From the NCBI RefSeq assembly GCF_014529535.1, contig NC_050736.1, positions 2,976,001-3,040,000 on the forward strand: a stretch of 64,000 nucleotides of DNA, written 5' to 3'. The translations under genes and the position numbers were made by a program. This document shows, one piece after another, positions 23,951-32,700 of the stretch (the first letter of the stretch is position 1; every line of letters begins with the position of its first letter). This stretch comes from Bradysia coprophila (Eukaryota > Arthropoda > Insecta > Diptera > Sciaridae). The notes under the pieces were generated by a model, which was given only the letters and a program-made list of their open reading frames with translations, did no database searches and was not told where the DNA came from.

Positions 23951-24036
23951 GGTATGTTTGGGACTAAGCCTAACTTGCCCATTTCTTTTCTATACTTTCT
24001 ATAAATGGGCAAGTTAGCCTTTGTCCAAAACATATC
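23951..24036. repeat. Inverted repeat with 34-bp arms
   Basis: Arms 23951-23984 and 24003-24036 (containing CTAACTTGCCCATTT) are inverse copies with a few differences, around an 18-nt loop. Probable small fold-back element. Confidence 0.6.
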
Positions 24037-24281
24037 ACGGATTAGCTTGAACTTGAACACTACGTCATTCTGCCAAATTTTGTTTTGTTGGTTCTTCGTT
24101 TTGTTGCTTAAAATATCTTACGTTTCTGCAGAAAAATTCGTTTATCTTGGAGTTGGCCTTTGGAGCGGGATGGAAGCTTCCTCCTCCGCGATAAATGAAT
24201 TTTTAAATACGTAATACATATTATAGCCTAGGCAAAAAACCAAACTCCTATAAATGATCGATAATTCATTGGATTGACTAG

Positions 24282-24381
24282 TCTCTTATATATCTTACTC
24301 GCTGCTCATGATCAAAACACTGTGGTAAACTCAAAAGGAGATACATCCGAAGCAGCTAAAGCTGCCTAACCATCCTCCTAG
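24282..24381 (+). mobile_element. Mini-Helitron (about 100 bp)
   Basis: It begins TCTCTTATATAT, the classic Helitron 5' TC-type end, and ends with the hairpin GCAGCTAAAGCTGC followed 12 nt later by CTAG, the classic Helitron 3' CTRR end. The base after the end is G rather than T. The copy at 26319-26421 has the same design. It encodes nothing, so it would depend on a Helitron transposase supplied in trans. Confidence 0.65.
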
Positions 24382-25600
24382 GTTTTCTTTATGGGACAGA
24401 TAAATAGCTTTAGAAAACTTTTATTCAGACTACAGATATTCCTGTATTACTCACTCAGTGCAAAAACTGCAGTCTGTATAATCTGTTGGAATCAAAGATT
24501 GACTTTGAACATTTATTCAAAATTAATCCTCCTATATAATCTAATTTTTGTATACGACCTTTAATGATTCTACATAATAACAAAATTCATCCCGACGACG
24601 ATCATCTCGGTAGGTGAATTATTTGTATTAGAATAAGCAATAATTATCATCAGATGTTGTGTGTCACTCGCGTATCTTTCGTTGGATAATCTCTCCATAA
24701 TTTACACCTCTAACGAAAATGGACAACGAAGATCATAGCTCTTTCTTCGGAAGAAGTTTTACACTAATAGCCGAAGCCTATTTCAATTTTCAATGAATAA
24801 CGGGAAACGTTTATTTGGTAATCATTTATTTAAGATCCGTTCGAAAGTAGCAAAAGATTTTTAAAGGCGTAACTTAAATAAATAAAAAAAACAATCACAA
24901 TCGTCACGTGACAATAATCCCACGACATCGATGTTCGGCAAATTAGCGAAAAAAATGATATTTTTTACATATCAAAGTTTGCAACGTTCGAAAAATCCAA
25001 ATAGTGCGTACAACAGTTGTTACTGCAACTTAAATTTATTGATTCAATGACAAAATATAACAATCAGTTTCCCTTTGCACGTGAAGTTACGAACATGAAC
25101 TTTTAAAAATTTTAGCGCTCACAAAAAAGCGTACCATTTTTGACACCTTTTGATCTAGTACGTTTAGCACTACCATTTTGACGTATATCAATCAGAAACA
25201 TTGTTGATGTTTACAAGCTACAAAAAGGTTCTTTGATGCAATTGGAATTTTGTAAAGTTTGAAACGAAACTCGAATATTTTAATATAAATGTTTAGTGTT
25301 TGATGACCAAATGTTGTACAATTGATAGGCCTTATCTTTTCGCAGGTAATTTAATTCATAAACATGCACTGATTCAAATTATTATTTTCGAAAAATTGTT
25401 TTAGGAAAATGATCCAGCATCAACTGCTTACATTAGATAAGATTATTGCCGGTCCGAACTTTAGAAAACAGTTTCCTTTTTATAGAATCGATGCGTTATG
25501 ATGTGTCTGCGTAAACACGAAATTTAAGCGACACAAAGATCTCAACTCCAAAATGACATTTTGATGCCGCCCCTCCAGGCTCTTGGAACATCGTGTGACT

Positions 25601-26314
25601 CCAAATCTTAAATCGGTTTGCAGACCTCATGCATAAAAATTTTGTTCTAGGACACCCCTCAACTTTCATTTTTGAACATTTGTTCCGAAGAGACCAAAGC
25701 TCTACGACGCCATCTTGTGGGCGTACCAACATGAAAGTTGGTCCCCTTTTTTGGCACTTTCTTTCACTTTTCTCGGAAACTAAACCATGGAATCTATTGA
25801 TATGCACCTTAATCGATAGGTATTTTCAGTGGCTATCTACGATTTCAGTTTCATCTAATCCTATGGACACGTTTTCGAGAAAATTGAGAAAAACCACCCA
25901 AAAAACCACTTTTTGGTAATTTGCGGTGGCTCACATGCATGTGGCCGCTCTCAAATGTTTTTGTTCGGAAGCGCCGACCTCGAAAACCCTTTAGACACAA
26001 ATTTCACGCCAATCCATTAATTTTACGCGAAATGGCAGCCAGTTTTCGTTTCAAAAATTCCGACTTTGAAGCCACCTAGCGGCCAAGCGACGCATAAAAA
26101 AATTTTGTGACCCACATTTCCTGAATCAGCATCAAAAGCTCTACCGAAATCAACCGTAAAATCATTAGGTCCGAGGTACGGCCTCAGTCCTAACCTAGGT
26201 CCGAACTCGACTTTTTCCCATCTCGCCACCCTAAGAAACGCTCCTATCTACTTTTTAGATTTTTAGAAAGTACGATGCCCTGCGGGCATCGTGTAATAGA
26301 TGCCGGGACAGTTA
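25601..26314 (+). repeat. 714-bp repeat, copy A, with 3' terminal hairpin
   Basis: This matches 37203-37916 base for base in length with only about ten substitutions. Weaker similarity continues about 60 bp upstream (from about 25540). Near the 3' end is a perfect 9-bp stem, ACGATGCCC-TGC-GGGCATCGT, and the shared sequence stops 22 nt later after GGGACAGTTA. It has no TIR that I can find. The 3' hairpin near a sharp terminus suggests a rolling-circle non-autonomous element, but the end is not CTRR. Open frames inside are accidental. Confidence 0.75.
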
Positions 26315-26318
26315 CTAG

Positions 26319-26421
26319 TCTCTTTTATATATTTAACGCCTCCTTCAAGCATTAAGCACTAAACGTTAAAATAATTGGTATCAAACTGAAGCAGCTAAAG
26401 CTGCTTAAACAATGCTCCTAG
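26319..26421 (+). mobile_element. Mini-Helitron (about 100 bp), second copy
   Basis: It begins TCTCTTTTATATAT and ends with the palindrome AAGCAGCTAAAGCTGCTT, ten nt, then CTAG followed by T, a textbook Helitron 3' end. It begins 5 nt after the 714-bp repeat, and both mini-Helitrons are preceded by ACTAG. Its orientation is opposite to the large Helitron gene to its right, so it is not that element's own end. Confidence 0.7.
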
Positions 26422-26671
26422 TTTTTCTCCGATTATGACCTTTCAAATGTTGCTAATGACAGTAAATTTTAATTAGTTGAATGAAATGACTCAGGAATTA
26501 CGTGTTTTGAAAAACAAAAAAAAAGGAAATTTGTGCAATCTAAGTTTTTAGCGTTGGAGTGGCCATCAACGATTTACACCGGCTTTGGACGATCACATAA
26601 TGTAGACGGTATTATGTGGCTGTTTTACCACCGGGTGATTTCTGTCTTTCAAAGTATAACTACTTCATTAA

Positions 26672-26677
26672 TTTATT
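26672..26677 (-). terminator. Candidate polyadenylation signal of the Helitron gene
   Basis: AATAAA on the minus strand about 120 nt beyond the stop of the large Helitron frame. Position fits; there is no other support. Confidence 0.35.
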
Positions 26678-26795
26678 TTCGTTAAATTTTTGCTCAGTTT
26701 GTTTTAACTACTGCAAAATAAAATCACCCTCAACAGCATCTCTGGTGGTAACCTTCACAAATGTTTCTGGTTTTGTTTTTTAGATGCGCTAAAAA

Positions 26796-29700
26796 CTATT
26801 GAAAAATTTCTTTATGTACTACGTTGGGAACGAAAACATCGTCACATCCAGGTATTAATTTCCCCATCAGTGCATCCGATATAACTTGAATTAACAATCT
26901 TTCCTTTGACCGGACACGCGACAAAGCTACGTACAGTTGACCATGTGCGAATGGAGCCTTCCTCAAATACACACCTACGTAGTCGAACGTTTGACCTTGA
27001 GATTTATTTATGGTCATCGCAAACGCTAATTTGACTGGAATCTGAATTCTTTCCAGTTTACCGCTAAGATCGCTCGAGTCAGTACTCATGCGGCAACGTG
27101 ATATCAAAACTTCTTTGTCTTTGTGATCTCCACTTAAAATTTTCGCGCGAATGCATGTGTCATACAACTTAGTGATAATCATTCTCGTGCCGTTACACAA
27201 TCCTTCTTCAGGATTTAGGTTACATAACAGCATCACTATGCACCCGACTTTTAATTGTAATGTATGTGGCGCTAAGTTGGGCGGAGTCAACATATTTAGC
27301 GTGGCTATATCGAATGCATTGTCATCATTCGGATGTGAGTCGAGGACACTGTCAGTACTCAAGTATGTTTTTTCAGTTGAAACTTCTTCAGTAAATCGAC
27401 TATAAATTGCAGCGTTTAGCATATCTACGTCCTCGTTAACGGTACTGAGTATTGCATATTTACAATAATGATCAGCATCAGCTAATGAAAAAGTTTCCCC
27501 GTAAATTCGATCAATTAACGAATGATTTTCAATACATTCTTTCGGTAACTTAACATAGCTTTTATAGTATTGGTTTCCGGGGAAGTCATGTACCTTATCT
27601 TGTCCGATATCTAGTAACCATGCAGCAAAGTCTACATCATCTGCTTTATACAATCGAACATTTGTGCGTAACTGACGCTTTTGTAGAAGTGGCCAAATGT
27701 CACTTCTTTTTACTGTAACACTTAATAGATCATATTTCGAGCCTTCCTTTACAATCGGCAAAATTTGTCGAAAATCGCCTGTGGCAACAAAGACTTTTCC
27801 ACCGAATGGAAGTTTATTTCCCATAAGGTCTTGAAAGAAAACGTCAACTGCGTTAAGTGCATAACTGAGGCTCATAGAAATTTCATCCCAAACGATCACA
27901 GTAGATGAACGCAATTTGACGGCTAAGTCAGAAAGTGTACTCAAATGACATCCAACTGGACCAGTCATGTTCAATGGTAACTTAAAAGTCGAGTGAACTG
28001 TACGACCTCCTCTCAACAATGAAGCTGCTATGCCTGTCCAAGCAATAGCAGTTACATCTAAGCCATAACCAATTAACGCAGTAATGAGTGCGGAAAATAG
28101 AAACGTCTTTCCTGTACCGCCTGGCCCGTCTACAAAAAAGAGCCTGTTTTTACTTGGGTCGCCAGGATGTCTTGCGCTGTCACAAATTTCTTCAAAAATG
28201 GAACGTTGTTCACTGTTAAGCATTTGTACCAACCGTTCACCCTCAATCATAGCGTCACTCTGATTGATGTTCCGACTGTCAAACATGTCTTCCTCTTCAC
28301 CAAGAGACTCATCTGCAGGTTCAGGCAAGGAATATTCCGTGTTACTTTTGCCTGCTGCTTTTAGTAATCGTGATATGTGTCTAAGAGCAAAGTTCAATGC
28401 AACGGTTTCGGAACATCCTCTGCGAACGTAGTCTTCGTACATATGTTTTTTGTACATAAGCCACAAATTAGCCGGATCAGTCGGGGTGTTAAAAAGGAGC
28501 ATATTAACAAATAAACTTCGAATGCGGTAAGGCATTTCTGCATGAATAATTTCCTCAAATGTTTTTATATGCAGACTGTCATCTTGTAATAGCCCCCATG
28601 CAACAGCAGCATCACGGAAACTATCATATGGAATACCATTCACAGTTCGTAAATCTTCAAAAGACTGTCCGCCTTTTACCGTGAGCAATAACAATCGTAG
28701 CGAATATAGTTCGACATTGTTATAATTCACCGTATACATACGGCCGAGTGTTTGATTTAAACGTCTTTGACGTCTGTGCCACGCTTTCTTTTTTTTGTCA
28801 TAGACATATTGTAAAGGAATGTCTGTATAAAGGTAATTTCTGGCATTTACGTCAGTTCGATTCAATTCGAAGTACGCAGTTAACATGCTGCCCGCGTGCG
28901 TCAGAGCACGTTCAGGGCAGTTCGGATCAAAGATCACGTTCTGATAATTCTCAAGGTGTACTGGTAGAGAGTAAATGGTATGTGATTGGTAAAACATTGG
29001 AAAGTCGTACAACTTCCAAATCGCTTCACCAGCACTTAAGTATCTGCAATCCAAAAAGTGTTCGAACTCATTGTAAACTTGGACATTGTCAATTACTTTG
29101 ATGTTCAAGCGCGCCATATCGACACCTTTATGCAAATATTTGAACAAATATTTGATGCTTTTCAAACTCGTAGTTATTTCGACATTAATGTGACAATTGT
29201 ATTTGAGCAACAGTTGAGGATTGTAAGGTACTATCCAACGATTATCTATCTCCTGGTTTTTCGTAGAAATAAATGTGCGACCGTTACGTCGTCGTCTATA
29301 AATGGGATAGCTGTTCTCAATTAATTCACTTTTGTCTGCAAACTTGCGCGGAAAATTTTTGGAGCATTTGTAGCAACTGCACTGATCTGTGCTGTCTCCC
29401 GCCCCACCCAATGGCGAGTGCCGCGGACAATGAAATTGTCCAGTTCTAGGAACTTGGCACGATTCTTTTCTTGTTGTATCATCACATCGATGGTGATACA
29501 TGAATGTAGTCACACCCTTATATAATCTGGGTTGTTTAACTGGATTAGGAATTTCAGCCGACACGAAGTTGTCAATGTCGATGTGATTACCTGGTCGATC
29601 TTCAGGAGAATTGAATGTGACTAAATGACAATGAGGTAAACTTCTCTTTTGCCATTCAATCACTGCGACATAGGCCACACATTTTCCCAAGACATGCTTC

Positions 29701-32700
29701 TTCGAAATATCCTTTATCAGCTCTTTGACCTTTGCTCTAAATATACGCGCGACAATATCTGGATGATCAATTGCGTTCGAACCTCTCGGAATTTTTTGTT
29801 GAATTTCGTCCCACATTGGATTGCAGGTCATTGTGACGAAAAAGGTCGGTTTGCCGTATCTCGTCACAAGAGCCAGATCGTCTTGATAACGGTTTTTCAT
29901 ATACTGGCGAGAACCAATAATGTCGTTTGGCATAACTATCAGTTTACCTGGAATGTCAGGTTGAAAAAGTTTTTTTCTCTCAACGTAATCCCTTAACGCA
30001 CCATAAGTTTCAGCTCGAATCTGAGCTTGACCTTGATCCGACTGCAAGTATTCAAATGTGTTATCCTGAGCCCTTGCATATGCGTCAATGATAAATTGTT
30101 GTGACAATTTTCCCGCATTAAGCAATGGGCTAAAGACCGACCGAAGCATTAGAATGTAGCAAAAAAATTCGCGAACTGTGATTCGCTTTCTTGGTTTCGT
30201 TTGTCTTACATGTTCTTGAGTTTCTTCTTGGTCATTTTGTTCGTTCTCGCTGACGTCACCAATTTCTTCAATAGGAACAACGTCGTCTTCATAGAAATTA
30301 TTTATTTCAATATTTTGCAGTGTACGCTTACGACGCATCAAACTGTAAGACCACGTTTGTTCACTATAAGGAAAAAGAAGAGGGTACATCATTGCGTCAC
30401 GATTCGGATCATGAGATGCAATCGCAATGCCATCCTCTGGTGAATGGTCGACTGGAAAAACTACAATGTTTTTAGTGTTAGATGAAGGCAAGTGCGTATA
30501 GATAGCCGCAACTTCATTAGACGTTGGTACACCAAAGTCTCCGCCATGATTTTGACGAATTTTTATTTGATCTCTATTTCTCACAATTTCTAAATGTACA
30601 TTGGTGTTGGCTGCATTTGGTCGACGACTTATCTCGTCTAAAACGTCTTTCAACATCCGGTATGCATTTGCCAATGGGTTATTTGCCCGCATATAGTTTT
30701 CTAGTTGTATCAGTAAACTTCTATTCAATGTTGTACCAACGCGAGACAGTCGCTCTGAAACTGCCGCATTACTATCGATATAATAGAGCTGAGCTACTGG
30801 CATATCTGCTCCAGTGCTGTTGGTTCGGAAGTGTTCAGCAATGTGGTAAATCATACCTTCCATTGCAATAACAGGACCGATACTGCCAGTAGCTGTTAAG
30901 TGGTGAACGTTGGTAGTTCCCAGTGAAGCGAAACTCAAAACATTGTTATATTGCATAATGTTTTCCATAAAATGCCTCGACAATGGGGACTGACCCGTTA
31001 AAAGGTCACGTAGAAACTGTGGATATGTGTTGGCTTGTTGCTCTGGTAAAATACTATGTACTTCACCAAAGTTACAACATGTACGGAAAACATTTTTGGA
31101 ATTACATTCCTCTTTAAAATACAGGGCACCACAATGAGGACATGTCTGATCAAATGGAGACAATTTGTATAGTTCATATATTTCATCGGTCTCTACGATA
31201 TCTTCATGATTGCCGAATGCATTGAAATGCGTAGGAATTAGTGCATTATTTTGCATACGCAATTGGTTCAACTGTTCTGACTCTAAGTACTGCTCGAGAG
31301 CGCCATCTGCGGCTCGAATCAGTTCGTCATCAGAGCTGTCGTCTACTCTCAAGGAGTCAAAATACTCTTTATAACTCTTAAAGTCTGCAAACCGATTGAC
31401 AGTGTGCGTACGTTTAACTTTTTTTCTGTATGCATCCCATCGCAGACGTACTTTCTGCTCGTATTGTGAACTAAGCGCAATTCGACACTGTTGTATCTCA
31501 TATTGTGTTCGACGACGACGACGTTTGTCTCGCTTCGTCGCATTATTAGATTTCTTTGCAAGAATAGGCATTGATTTCATCGAAGATACATCCGAAATTT
31601 GACTAAACTCATCTCTTTTCGATTGTACAAAGTGAATAAGTGGTACGTCATCGCTTGGGCTCCACTCATCCATAATTTCATTTAATGGAATATTATCACT
31701 GGGTAGCCAGTTTGGAGATTCCGCTAAGGGAATATCATCCATACTGACTTGACTTATTTCGTTCAATCGAACTGCGTTTTGGTGTAATGTGCCATATCCT
31801 CGTGTTCGATTAGGAGCATTTCCAACATGAGTAATTTCAAATGGCAACAAAATGAATTCACTTATACTGTTGTATCCGAAAGAACATAAGCGATCGTAAA
31901 GGGAATCAATGTTGTGAAAAATAAAAATGTTTGCAGTGCCATTGAAGTGCATTACACCATCTGTCGTGCGTGCGTGTGGGTCGAAAATAATATACATATT
32001 GTTTGCTTTATGCAGCGCAATTGACAATTTGCAACAAACAAAAATACCGTCAGTGTACTCAGCAAAGAAGCGCGTGATATATATTTTTGCGAATTTTTCA
32101 TAATTTCCTGAATACTCTACTTCTGTTAATGGTTTGCATTTAACGTTTACAATTCCACGATTTAAGCGATCAACACTGACGAAGATATTCTGTACAATTT
32201 CGTGAGCAGCCAGAAGTTTGTCTATTCTGTTCGGTTGACGTTCCATAGCTTCTCTATAAGACACTGTGTAGATATAATCACCAAGCTGTAGTATTGCATC
32301 AATATCACAATCTTTCCACTGATCTTTAACGACAGAAGTGAAAGCCAAAAAAACTACAGAATTGGCTGTGCACTGAACGTTTCTAGAATTCGTGTCAAAA
32401 CGTAAGTCGCTCTGAGCAAATGTTCCACAAATAACTCGGGAAATGGGTCCGTTTTTGTCAGCAATCAATGTAAAAGAAACAAATTGCAATAAAAATGGAT
32501 ACTCATCCTCATTTTCGAGCAAAATGAAATCATGAAATTTATTCATATTTTCAAAGTATATTACAGCTGAAAAATTACCTTTCTTCGTACCGTCGTTATT
32601 TCGACCATGAACGTCAAATAGAACAACTGATCGTGAATTGGAACATTTGCATATTGCATAACTGTTACCACATATAGTTAGAAGTGCATAATTATTATCA

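Larger units (their letters stand above)
21879..26795. other. Transposon-rich intergenic region upstream of eIF3i
   Basis: About 4.9 kb without a recognisable host gene. It contains, in order, a TIR element with 52-bp repeats (22441-23178), a long hairpin element (23341-23549), another inverted repeat (23951-24036), two mini-Helitrons (24282-24381 and 26319-26421) and a 714-bp repeat copy (25601-26314). The remaining open frames are short and featureless. Confidence 0.65.

Noticed and set aside
25496-26229. Open frames within the 714-bp repeats (copies A and B)
   Set aside because: They overlap on both strands, are short, and have no domain; their similarity between copies follows from the repeat itself.
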